Assembly (NCBI RefSeq): GCF_029815055.1
Contig: NZ_JAPPWA010000002.1
Span: forward strand, 992,001-1,056,000
Direction of reading: 5' to 3'
DNA: 64,000 bases
Origin: Ignatzschineria sp. RMDPL8A
GTDB lineage: Bacteria; Pseudomonadota; Gammaproteobacteria; Cardiobacteriales; Wohlfahrtiimonadaceae
Each line of letters starts with the position of its first letter. The stretch's first letter is position 1. Shown here piece by piece: positions 9,933 to 17,991 of the stretch. The position numbers and the translations under genes are program-made. The notes below the pieces were generated by a model, which was given only the letters and a program-made list of their open reading frames with translations, ran no database searches and had not been told where the DNA came from.

Positions 9933-10838
9933 TTAGTCGTAGAGACTTTTCTCGCCTTCAGGACGAGATTTAAAACGTCGGTGCGCCCAGAGATATTGCT
10001 CCGGCGCTTCCATAATCCACTCTTCGAACATTTGATTGAGGCGTAAGGTATCGGCCTCTAAATCATCGGTTGGGAAGTTTTCGAGCGGTGCTAAGAATTT
10101 CACATGATATTTGCCATTTTTACGAATGCAAAAATAGGGCAAGGCTCTCGCTTTTCCTAAACGGGTGAGCGTTGAGGTGGCGGTAATGGTGAGGGTATTC
10201 ACCCCAAAAAAAGGGATAAAGACGTGATCGATATTGCCGTAGTTTTGGTCGGGCGCATACCAGATAAGATCCCCTTTACGTAGCAGTTTAATCAACCGGC
10301 GCGTCTCATCGCGGGTGATGGGCTCAAGGCCTGATTGATCAAAACGCATCTGATATTGCACATGTTCATAATATTCATTTTCATGCGGGCGATACATGCC
10401 GCGTACCGGTGTCATGAGACTCACTCCTCGTCCCCCAATCTCAAGTGGGCAAAAGTGAGCGGTTAAAAGCAGCGCGCCTTGGCCACTTTCGCGGAGTTTT
10501 TCCACATGCTCAAGGCCTTCGTAGACAAAGAGTTTTTTAATTTGACGATCCGGCTTCCACCACGCCACAATTACCTCAAAAATCCCCATGCCCATCGCGC
10601 GGAAATTGGCTTTCACAAGGGCTTTTTGCTCATCTTTGGAAAGATCGGGGAAACAGAGCTCAATATTGCGCTCAACAATGCGCCGACGGCTTTTCGCGAC
10701 ATAATAGGAGGCGCGCCCAATTTGGCGACCTAGCCAGAGCAGAAAGGGCATCGGCAGGAGCGCTACCCATTTGGCACAAAAAATTCCAAAGGCGAGGAGC
10801 TTATGATCAGAGGCCTTTGGTGGAATACGGTTACTCAT
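9933..10838 (-). CDS. lpxL: Lipid A biosynthesis (KDO)2-lipid IVA acyltransferase, LpxL/HtrB family
   Basis: Transfers a fatty acyl chain from ACP to lipid A at the inner face of the cytoplasmic membrane. There is an N-terminal hydrophobic segment (about 14-40), the HX4E catalytic motif with H128 and E133 in TAHFCPLEIGGR, then GMYRPHEN, ITRDETRRLIKLLRKGD and WYAPDQNYG, all typical of the LPLAT-like family. Start is taken as the ATG at 10838 (301 residues); an upstream TTG at 10844 is the alternative and neither has a good ribosome site. LpxL, LpxM and LpxP are hard to tell apart by eye, so the acyl chain is unknown. Confidence 0.85.
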   Translation of the reverse strand: MSNRIPPKASDHKLLAFGIFCAKWVALLPMPFLLWLGRQIGRASYYVAKSRRRIVERNIELCFPDLSKDEQKALVKANFRAMGMGIFEVIVAWWKPDRQIKKLFVYEGLEHVEKLRESGQGALLLTAHFCPLEIGGRGVSLMTPVRGMYRPHENEYYEHVQYQMRFDQSGLEPITRDETRRLIKLLRKGDLIWYAPDQNYGNIDHVFIPFFGVNTLTITATSTLTRLGKARALPYFCIRKNGKYHVKFLAPLENFPTDDLEADTLRLNQMFEEWIMEAPEQYLWAHRRFKSRPEGEKSLYD

Positions 10839-11016
10839 ACACAAATCACGCGAGATCGTTATCGATCCTATAAAATAAAATGATTAAAACAAATTATGAT
10901 ATCACACTCTTTAGGTGAAAAAATGGTCATTGTATTTGAGGACGGAATCTATGCAAAAATCAAATGGTTAATTTTTAGACGCAAGAGAAATATGTGATGG
11001 AGTGCCAATTATGGTC

Positions 11017-11022
11017 TATAAT
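11017..11022 (+). promoter_or_regulatory. Possible -10 element upstream of the fimX-like operon
   Basis: TATAAT at 11017-11022 lies 100 bp before the start of the FimX-like gene. No convincing -35 box is seen. The transcript would carry a leader with short inverted segments (GGGCG near 11047 with CGCCC near 11091). Confidence 0.35.
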
Positions 11023-11122
11023 AATCTCAAAATTTCTATCTTTGGTGGGCGGTGACGGGTAATTCTCAACAGGGTTGCCAGGTTCTCGCCCTTCAATTAT
11101 CCATTATTTTTAGTGAACCATT

Positions 11123-13177
11123 ATGAGTGAAAAGAAAGTATATAGACTAATTTACGTCGATACGGACGAAGCAGCCATTACCCGATTAAAGCAGATTATC
11201 CGTACCTACGGCATAAATAGTGATCTTTTAATCGATGTCGCGAGTTTTAGCCAACTTTCTGATATTGATCAACATATCCAGACTCAAGGGTGTGATCTGC
11301 TCTTGTTAAAACACGCCGATGGACTCCCTTCGGTGAAAGAGGTGAGTGCGCTAGTTGATGTTACCAATGTGTCGATCTTCTCAATTGTTAATAAAGGCGA
11401 GCTTGAAGCGGGCCAATTCTTGCTTGAAGAGGGCGCCGATTTTGTCACCACGCTCGCAACGCCTAATGCACTCTACAAATATGTGGTTTACTCCCTTCAT
11501 ACTCGAAAAGTGCGCCTTGATTTTCGTGAAACGAAACGGGAATTAGTACAACTTCGAGAACAATCGGAACAGTTTTTAAGTAAAACTAAAAATGCCATCG
11601 CGTACTCCACCGATGGACTTTTTGTTTACGCCAATGAGGCCTTTTTAGATCTCTTTGGGATCGAAAACGCTGAGAAACTCTCGGGTATTTTACTGCTTGA
11701 TCTATTTAGCCCCAATTACCTCTCCGAGTTTAAGAAAGTGAACCGTAAGGTGAGCCGTTCAGAAAAACCGGTTGAACAGAAAGGGGAATTTAAAAATCTG
11801 AAAACAGGTGCGCTCTTTAGCCATGATTACATTGCCCGCATGGTCAATTATGAAGGCGAGATGCGTCTTGAGATCTCAATTCCGGTATTGGATGAAGATC
11901 AATCAGCGCCAGCGACAACTGCACAGAGTGGTACTGCAGGGGGCGTACGCGTTCCGACGAAACTTGATTTTATCAAATCGATTAAAAATGATTTAGGGTC
12001 AGGAAACTGGCTTCTTTGCGTCACCATGACCGACTATCTCCGCATTTGGGGGCAAAAAGGGGTGGAAGCCTTTGAGAGCTATTTCCAAGGCGTGATGAGT
12101 AATATTAAAGGTCAATTCCACGATCTTAATATGGTGCGTTACAGTGCCGGCGCGTTATTGATGGTTATTAATGATTGTGATATCACCACGATCGACCGAA
12201 TCGGCAATACCATCTCCAATACCGTGCGTAGCCATGTGCTCGAATTTAACGGTGAAGAGATTCAGTCAGAGAGTGATTACACCTACACCAGTTTAGCGAT
12301 TCAAGAAGATCAAATTTTTGATGCGCTTCGTACCATTGAACGTAACTCGCGCATCATTCCGGCAGAGCTTATTGATCAAACCGGCGCGGTGGTTGAGATC
12401 GAAAGTACGGAAGATTTAGAGGGCGATAACCTCGGGGTCTTCTCGGTGCTTGGCGATGCACTTAAAGAGAATCGCGTTAAAGTGGCTTTTAGTCCGATTT
12501 CAGGCTTTAGTGGCGAAGCGAAAGATCGCTATCTCGCTGAATATGAAATTTATGATGCAAACGGCAATATTTTATCGTGGAACAAAGCGCATCTTTACGG
12601 TTTAAGTAACCCCGCAGGGGGCGAACTTGACCTACTCATTTTAAATACCGCACTTGCACGCATTGCCGAGCCCGGTAATGAAGAGAAAGAGGTCTTTTGC
12701 CTATTAACGGCGCGCATTGTGGATGAAAAAGAGATGGCCAATCGCGTCTTTAGCGCCATTGAAGGCAAATCGATTGTGGTTGGAATCAATAAGGATCTGC
12801 TCACAACCAACCGTGAAAAAGCATTAACGTTCCTCCGTGATATGAAAGCGCGTGGCATTAAAGGGGTGCTCTATGGTGGCGATAACGAAGATTTTGTTGA
12901 TGAGATTTTAGAAGGCTTAAACTTTGTCGATTATGTGACCCTTGCATCGAACTTTGTATCGCGCTTGAGCCGTTTAACCGATCGCCGTATGAAAGAGAAA
13001 ATCGTGTCGCTTTTTAGCGATATTGAAAACCGCAACGTGATGCTAATGGCAGAAGGGGTAGACAATCCATCGGCGATGGCGATGGTGTGGGAATATGCGA
13101 TTCCTCTGGCAAGTGGGCGCATGCTGGGACAGCCGTCGGACAGTCTTGATTTTGATTTCGACCAAATGGTGATTTAA
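11123..13177 (+). CDS. FimX-like degenerate REC-PAS-GGDEF-EAL protein
   Basis: Probably a cyclic-di-GMP effector for type IV pili. Order by eye: a receiver-like domain (1-130) with an acidic YVDTD but LLLLKHAD where the phospho-acceptor Asp should be; a PAS domain (145-255; AIAYSTDGLFVYANEAFLDL); a GGDEF-type fold (275-425) whose signature is reduced to RYSAGALLM; and an EAL fold (435-680) with SPISGFSG and YEIYD instead of QPI..YEALLR, lacking the catalytic EAL. The C-terminal MAEGVDNPSAMA and GRMLGQPSD keep the EAL end. The same architecture with dead active sites is known in Pseudomonas/Xanthomonas FimX, which binds c-di-GMP in the EAL domain. First gene of a probable six-gene operon, 3 bp before lptE. 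Binding ability cannot be read from sequence. Confidence 0.75.
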   Translation: MSEKKVYRLIYVDTDEAAITRLKQIIRTYGINSDLLIDVASFSQLSDIDQHIQTQGCDLLLLKHADGLPSVKEVSALVDVTNVSIFSIVNKGELEAGQFLLEEGADFVTTLATPNALYKYVVYSLHTRKVRLDFRETKRELVQLREQSEQFLSKTKNAIAYSTDGLFVYANEAFLDLFGIENAEKLSGILLLDLFSPNYLSEFKKVNRKVSRSEKPVEQKGEFKNLKTGALFSHDYIARMVNYEGEMRLEISIPVLDEDQSAPATTAQSGTAGGVRVPTKLDFIKSIKNDLGSGNWLLCVTMTDYLRIWGQKGVEAFESYFQGVMSNIKGQFHDLNMVRYSAGALLMVINDCDITTIDRIGNTISNTVRSHVLEFNGEEIQSESDYTYTSLAIQEDQIFDALRTIERNSRIIPAELIDQTGAVVEIESTEDLEGDNLGVFSVLGDALKENRVKVAFSPISGFSGEAKDRYLAEYEIYDANGNILSWNKAHLYGLSNPAGGELDLLILNTALARIAEPGNEEKEVFCLLTARIVDEKEMANRVFSAIEGKSIVVGINKDLLTTNREKALTFLRDMKARGIKGVLYGGDNEDFVDEILEGLNFVDYVTLASNFVSRLSRLTDRRMKEKIVSLFSDIENRNVMLMAEGVDNPSAMAMVWEYAIPLASGRMLGQPSDSLDFDFDQMVI

Positions 13178-13180
13178 ATA

Positions 13181-13708
13181 ATGATACAGTGGTTAAAACG
13201 CTTTTCACTGCTTACGCTACTGCTGACCTTTTTGGTGGGCTGTGGCTTTCATCTGCGCGGGAATATTGCACTGCCGCCTGAGTATCAAACACTCTATGTG
13301 ACGAGCAATAATAATTTAAACGATAGTTCCAATATGGCCAATGTGATTAAAACTCGCTTAGGCCGAGCACTTCGCGTGGTGGATACGCCTGAAGATGCCG
13401 ATCTATATGTCTCGATCGAGGAGAGCTATCATTCACGTACGCTCGCAAGTAACGCCGGCGGTGAAACCCGTGAATATACGCAAACCTATGTGGCCGATGT
13501 TAAAGTGACAGACCAAAATGATGAGATCGTTTTGGATCAAGTCTTCCAAAAGAGCAAGGCCTTCACTCATGCTGAGAGCGATGTATTAGGGCGCGCAGCG
13601 AGTGAAAATCAATTGAAAAAAGAGTTAGCCGACGAGATGGGAATGATGTTTGTGCGTCGTCTCAGCGCGGTATTAAAATCGACCCCCAATCAACCTTTGA
13701 AAAACTAG
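13181..13708 (+). CDS. lptE: LPS-assembly lipoprotein LptE
   Basis: Outer-membrane lipoprotein that plugs the LptD barrel and helps insert LPS. A type II signal peptide ends in the lipobox FLVGC (C21), followed by the family-typical GFHLRGNIALPPEYQTLYV. The remaining 150 residues are a mixed alpha/beta LptE fold. Length 175. It begins 3 bp after the FimX-like stop, so it is translated from the same message. In E. coli lptE lies between leuS and holA; neither is here. Confidence 0.9.
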   Translation: MIQWLKRFSLLTLLLTFLVGCGFHLRGNIALPPEYQTLYVTSNNNLNDSSNMANVIKTRLGRALRVVDTPEDADLYVSIEESYHSRTLASNAGGETREYTQTYVADVKVTDQNDEIVLDQVFQKSKAFTHAESDVLGRAASENQLKKELADEMGMMFVRRLSAVLKSTPNQPLKN

Positions 13709-13733
13709 AGCGTGAAAAAGGATTTTCGCAAGA

Positions 13734-14513
13734 ATGAATGATGTACAGGCGTACCAAGATCTACGCAATATTGAGATCACTAAAGTAGGCATTAAAGGGC
13801 TTAAATTGCCGCTTGTTTTTGTTAACGATACGGTCAAAAATCACACCGTGATGGAAGCAGAGCTCACCGTTAATTTACAGGCGGAGCGTAAAGGCACTCA
13901 CATGTCGCGTTTTATTGAGACGTGGCACAATTTTACCGATGAATTTTCCCTTGCGCGCGTTGACGAGCTGCTCGATCAACTCATTGAGCGTTTAGATGCG
14001 GAAAATGCGCAGTGCCATATGGCATTCCCGCTCTTTTATGAGCGTATTTCTCCGGTGACAAATGTCGCGAGCATTATGGATTTTGAGTGTGAAATCCGCG
14101 CGGATAAACGTCGTAATCTTTACGAGCTTACTTTGATGGCGCCGGTAACAAGCCTCTGTCCGTGCTCTAAAGAGATCTCGCGCTTTAGTGCGCACTCACA
14201 ACGTTCGCATTTGAAGATTAAGCTTCGCTTTAAAGATGCCGCATCAATTGGCGCATTTTCGATCGACAAGATGCTCCACGCGATGGAAGATATCGGTTCA
14301 TCCAAACTCTATCCGCTTTTGAAACGTGAAGATGAGAAATATGTGACCGAGCACGCTTATGATAATCCCAAATTTGTGGAGGATCTGGTGCGTGATCTTG
14401 TGTTAATCTTAAAAGAGCGCGAAGATTTAGCGTCGTTTACGGTGGAATCTGAGAATTTTGAATCGATTCATAATCATCAGGCGTACGCGGAAATCGTCTA
14501 CTCATTTGAATAA
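13734..14513 (+). CDS. folE2: GTP cyclohydrolase FolE2 (type IB)
   Basis: Converts GTP to 7,8-dihydroneopterin triphosphate, the first step of folate and queuosine synthesis. The 259-residue T-fold protein shows the type IB signatures ERKGTHMSRF and VTSLCPCSKEIS with C142/C144, plus IHNHQAYAEI at the C-terminus. In many bacteria FolE2 is the zinc-independent backup under Zur control, but I see no Zur-box-like palindrome here and it sits inside an operon, so it may be the housekeeping or only GTP cyclohydrolase. Starts at ATG 13734, 25 bp after lptE. Confidence 0.93.
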   Translation: MNDVQAYQDLRNIEITKVGIKGLKLPLVFVNDTVKNHTVMEAELTVNLQAERKGTHMSRFIETWHNFTDEFSLARVDELLDQLIERLDAENAQCHMAFPLFYERISPVTNVASIMDFECEIRADKRRNLYELTLMAPVTSLCPCSKEISRFSAHSQRSHLKIKLRFKDAASIGAFSIDKMLHAMEDIGSSKLYPLLKREDEKYVTEHAYDNPKFVEDLVRDLVLILKEREDLASFTVESENFESIHNHQAYAEIVYSFE

Positions 14514-14530
14514 CCAATTAGGATACCTCT

Positions 14531-15541
14531 ATGATTGAATCGGATCGTTTAATGGTCAGTGGTGATTCACTGCCTGAAGAAAAGGTGATTGATCGGGCGA
14601 TACGCCCCCAAACCTTAGACGATTACACGGGGCAATCGAGTATCCGTGAGCAGTTAAAAATATTTATCCAGGCGGCAAAAAACCGTGAAGAGGCGCTCGA
14701 CCATGTGCTTCTTTACGGCCCGCCAGGTTTAGGAAAAACTACACTTGCGCACATTATTGCCCACGAGATGGGAGTCGGTTTGCAACAAACCTCAGGACCT
14801 GTCTTAGAAAAACCGGGTGATTTAGCAGCGATTTTAACCAATCTTCAAGAAAACGATATTCTCTTTGTCGATGAGATTCACCGCTTAGGCGCCGTTGTCG
14901 AAGAGGTGCTCTATCCTGCGATGGAGGATTTCAAACTCGATATTATGATTGGTGAAGGGCCGGCAGCCCGTTCAATTCAGATCGATCTGCCACACTTTAC
15001 CCTAATTGGTGCCACCACGCGGGCGGGGCTACTCTCCTCACCGCTTCGAGATCGTTTTGGCATTGTATCGCGCCTTATGTTCTATTCCCATGAAGAGCTC
15101 ACCACCATTGTCAAACGCTCGTCCAATCTTTTAAATGTGGCGATCACCGATGATGGCGCTCATGAGATTGGTCGCCGTTCACGGGGAACCCCTCGAATTG
15201 CCAATCGTCTGTTACGCCGCGTTCGAGATGTGGCTGAAGTAAAAGGGAATGGTAACGTCACCAGTGATATTGCCGATACGGCGCTGAATATGCTCGATAT
15301 CGACAAATATGGGTTTGATGAGCATGACCGTAATTTTCTTCGCTTGATTGTGAAAAAGTTTGATGGCGGCCCCGTTGGAATCGACACACTTTCAGCGGCG
15401 CTTGGGGAAGAGAAAGGGACGCTCGAAGATATGATTGAGCCATTTCTCATTCAAGAAGGCTTTATTATGCGCACCCCTCGCGGACGCGTTGCCACCAAAA
15501 CCTGTTGGGAATATTTTGGATTAACCCCTGACGGAGAATAG
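14531..15541 (+). CDS. ruvB: Holliday junction branch migration helicase RuvB
   Basis: Hexameric AAA+ motor that drives branch migration of Holliday junctions with RuvA. N-terminal [11 protein letters not shown], Walker A GPPGLGKT (63-70), Walker B FVDEIHRL (112-119), sensor 1 LIGATTRAG and the arginine-containing FGIVSRL segment are all present. The C-terminal winged helix ends with TPRGRVAT. Length 336 is usual. ruvA and ruvC are not adjacent. Ribosome site AGGA lies before ATG 14531. Confidence 0.97.
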   Translation: MIESDRLMVSGDSLPEEKVIDRAIRPQTLDDYTGQSSIREQLKIFIQAAKNREEALDHVLLYGPPGLGKTTLAHIIAHEMGVGLQQTSGPVLEKPGDLAAILTNLQENDILFVDEIHRLGAVVEEVLYPAMEDFKLDIMIGEGPAARSIQIDLPHFTLIGATTRAGLLSSPLRDRFGIVSRLMFYSHEELTTIVKRSSNLLNVAITDDGAHEIGRRSRGTPRIANRLLRRVRDVAEVKGNGNVTSDIADTALNMLDIDKYGFDEHDRNFLRLIVKKFDGGPVGIDTLSAALGEEKGTLEDMIEPFLIQEGFIMRTPRGRVATKTCWEYFGLTPDGE

Positions 15542-15572
15542 TTTTACCGATCGAATCTCGTAAGGAAACGAT

Positions 15573-16379
15573 ATGACTCAACCGGATTTTTATGTGGCGG
15601 TGGGCAAGGCCCTTTATGAAACCGATGTCGCCGCGAAACTCTCGCAAGTCTATGCGCTATATGATGCTATTACTCAGGGCGAGATTGCGCCTTATGCGGC
15701 CGATGATTTAACCGAAATTTTACCTTCAGGACGACCGGAAAAGCCGGAGCTTGTCTCCCCGCGGGATGTGCCACGCCGTAAAATTGGCTCAGAAGAGGGC
15801 GTGCATGCGCTCATTCATTCCATCTGTCACATTGAATTTAATGCCATTAATTTGGGGCTTGATGCGGCGTATCGCTTTCGTTCGATGCCGGAGCGTTTCT
15901 ATCGCGATTGGCTTTTGGTCGCGAAAGAGGAGGCGGATCACTTTTCGATGTTAGCGGATTATCTAACTTCGGTGGGTTCAAGCTATGGCGCGTTTACCGC
16001 GCACAATGGTTTATGGGATTCGGCGGAACGCACCGCTCACGACCCCCTTATCCGCATGGCGCTGGTGCCTAGAGTGCTTGAGGCGCGCGGCCTTGATGTC
16101 ACTCCCGGAATTATTAATCGTTTAAAAGAGGTGGGGCAAACTGGTGTGGTTGCCATGCTTAAGCGCATTGTGCGGGAAGAAGAAGGGCATGTGATTATCG
16201 GCAATCGCTGGTATCAATATCTCTGTCGTGAGCGAAATCTCGATCCCAAAGAGACCTTTTTTAGCTTGCTTGATGAGTACGAGCAGACCATTCGCGCGCC
16301 GATTAATACCGAAGCTCGACTTCGTTCAGGATTTACCGAAGAGGAGATCGCGCTGTTGTTAGAGTCGATCGACCTATAA
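15573..16379 (+). CDS. DUF455 ferritin-like protein
   Basis: A 268-residue protein of the DUF455 family, which has a ferritin-like four-helix fold; function unknown. Possible metal ligands are arranged as in a di-metal site: HIEFNAINLGLD (H86, E88), KEEADHF (E119/E120, H123), VLEARGLD (E170) and REEEGHV (E203/E204, H206). No signal peptide or membrane segment. It lies 31 bp after ruvB and 37 bp before nagZ in a co-directional run. The metal site is my inference from the spacing of Glu and His. Confidence 0.85.
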   Translation: MTQPDFYVAVGKALYETDVAAKLSQVYALYDAITQGEIAPYAADDLTEILPSGRPEKPELVSPRDVPRRKIGSEEGVHALIHSICHIEFNAINLGLDAAYRFRSMPERFYRDWLLVAKEEADHFSMLADYLTSVGSSYGAFTAHNGLWDSAERTAHDPLIRMALVPRVLEARGLDVTPGIINRLKEVGQTGVVAMLKRIVREEEGHVIIGNRWYQYLCRERNLDPKETFFSLLDEYEQTIRAPINTEARLRSGFTEEEIALLLESIDL

Positions 16380-16416
16380 CGATCTTCCCACCGCTATTTA
16401 AGAGTAAGAGGATGCA

Positions 16417-17325
16417 ATGAACGCCATTCAATCACAATTATTATCGCTCACCGGTAAAGTCTTTATCGGGATTTCAGGGCTATCGCTCACAGAGGAAGAG
16501 GCTAACTGGCTACGCTCAGAGAAAGTGGGTGGGGTGATTTTATTTGCCCGGAATTATGAGTCAAAAGCGCAGTTAAAAGCGCTCACCGATTCGATTAAAG
16601 CGGTGCGTTCAGAACTTCTTATTTCAGTGGATCATGAAGGCGGGCGCGTGCAACGTTTTCGGGACGGATTTACTCACATTCCGCCAATGCGAACGCTTGG
16701 CGACGCTTATGATTTTGATCCTGAAAAAGCGCTGTTAGAGGCGACAGAGTATGGTGAAACGATCGGGCGGGAGCTGCAAGATGTGGGGGTTGATTTTAGT
16801 TATACGCCAGTATGCGATCTTGATTTTGGGCTCAATAGTGCCATTGGTGATCGCGCGTTTCATTATGATCCGTATGTGGTGGCAAAACTCACGATTGCGC
16901 TCCATCAAGGGCTTAACAGAGCTGGGTCAGTGGGGATTGCAAAACATTTTCCGGGGCATGGATATGTAGCCGCTGACACACATTTAGAGACAGCGCGCGA
17001 TACGCGAACCCTCGATGAGTTGTGGCAATTTGATCTTATTCCATTTCGTGAAATTATTAACGCCGGGATTGAAGGAGTGATGCCGTCGCACATTATTTAT
17101 GATGCGATCGATCCGGATTATAGTGCAGTGTCATCGAAAAAATGCATGGCATTTCTGCGGGAAGAGCTCGATTTTCAGGGCGTTATTATTAGTGATGATC
17201 TCGATATGAAGGCGGCGGATGCGCTTGGCGATGTGCACGATAAAGTCGCGGCGTGCTTTAATGCCGGCATCGATATTGTGTTGCTCTGTAATGATTTTGA
17301 TGCGATTCGAGCCTATTTAGCTTAG
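16417..17325 (+). CDS. nagZ: Beta-N-acetylhexosaminidase NagZ
   Basis: Cytosolic family 3 glycosidase that removes GlcNAc from anhydro-muropeptides during cell-wall recycling. Motifs in order: VDHEGGRVQRF (71-81), AKHFPGHGYVAADTH (175-189) with the catalytic His-containing flexible loop, and the nucleophile Asp in ISDDLDM (D260/D261). At 302 residues it is shorter than E. coli NagZ (341), mostly at the C-terminus; all active-site motifs are kept. Last gene of the fimX-like operon, with a terminator behind it. Confidence 0.95.
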   Translation: MNAIQSQLLSLTGKVFIGISGLSLTEEEANWLRSEKVGGVILFARNYESKAQLKALTDSIKAVRSELLISVDHEGGRVQRFRDGFTHIPPMRTLGDAYDFDPEKALLEATEYGETIGRELQDVGVDFSYTPVCDLDFGLNSAIGDRAFHYDPYVVAKLTIALHQGLNRAGSVGIAKHFPGHGYVAADTHLETARDTRTLDELWQFDLIPFREIINAGIEGVMPSHIIYDAIDPDYSAVSSKKCMAFLREELDFQGVIISDDLDMKAADALGDVHDKVAACFNAGIDIVLLCNDFDAIRAYLA

Positions 17326-17340
17326 ATAAAAGCCAGAGTA

Positions 17341-17374
17341 AGCCCGAACGTAGCATTAACACTTCGGGCTTTTT
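17341..17374 (+). terminator. Intrinsic terminator after nagZ
   Basis: An 8-bp G+C-rich stem (17341-17348 and 17363-17370) is followed by T-rich sequence. It ends the six-gene run that starts at the FimX-like gene. Confidence 0.8.
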
Positions 17375-17398
17375 AATGTCTGTTTTTTGTGGGTAGGG

Positions 17399-17794
17399 TT
17401 AATTACCGCGTTCGATCACTTCTTGTTGGAAGTGCTCAAACTGTGCAGGAGTGATCTCATTAATCTCAAGCAGATGCGCTTCAAATTCATCTTTTTCATC
17501 GGCCTCTTTCATGCCATCAATGCCGTCGGGATCGAGATAAACCATGGCGCGAATTTCACCGTTATAATTAAGCCCTAAGACTGCCTCACCATCTTCGGTG
17601 CCGGCCCAATCACGCTCGGGATAGGGGCAAAACGTGGCAAAAAACTGCAGCGCTTTTTGGGCGTAATGTTCGCGGTCGGCGGTGTAGGCTTCCACATCTT
17701 CTTTCATAATGTAAAACACATCGACGAGCACCATTCCATCGACTTCACGGGGATATTCTTCCCCATCAATTAAGACCATTTCAGCATCGCTCAT
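17399..17794 (-). CDS. Hypothetical acidic protein
   Basis: I do not recognise this 131-residue protein. It is strongly acidic (many Asp/Glu, ending EHFQQEVIERGN), has no signal peptide, membrane span or obvious motif, and has two cysteines at most. FFATFCPYPERDW is its most distinctive segment. It is flanked by terminators on both sides, so it is a single-gene unit. A GGAAT ribosome site precedes ATG 17794. Base composition and codon use look like the neighbours, which supports a real gene. Confidence 0.75.
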   Translation of the reverse strand: MSDAEMVLIDGEEYPREVDGMVLVDVFYIMKEDVEAYTADREHYAQKALQFFATFCPYPERDWAGTEDGEAVLGLNYNGEIRAMVYLDPDGIDGMKEADEKDEFEAHLLEINEITPAQFEHFQQEVIERGN

Positions 17795-17892
17795 AGGGAT
17801 TCCTTTGTTGGATATGTAAGAGAGGTATTTACAGGCGATTGTAGCAGAAAGAGAGGGGGTGTTTCAGAATAAAGCACCCACCGAACGGGCAT

Positions 17893-17935
17893 AAAAAAGC
17901 CTTTGAACTTAGGGGGTAACCCAAGATTCAAAGGC
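17893..17935 (-). terminator. Intrinsic terminator after typA
   Basis: A 9-bp stem (17899-17907 and 17927-17935), extendable through an internal CTT/AAG, is followed on the minus strand by six T. It lies 57 bp past the typA stop. Confidence 0.8.
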
Positions 17936-17991
17936 ATTTAAATGAACGCTGATCAAATATGATGATCAGATACGTTGATCAATTTTGTAGA

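Noticed and set aside
10923-10997. 24-codon plus-strand frame MVIVFEDGIYAKIKWLIFRR upstream of the FimX-like gene
   Set aside because: An AGGTG lies 7 bp upstream and it is intact, but it precedes the likely -10 box and nothing else supports a small protein.
11040-11122. c-di-GMP (GEMM) riboswitch before the FimX-like gene
   Set aside because: The conserved GEMM core segments are not present; only a generic hairpin can be drawn.
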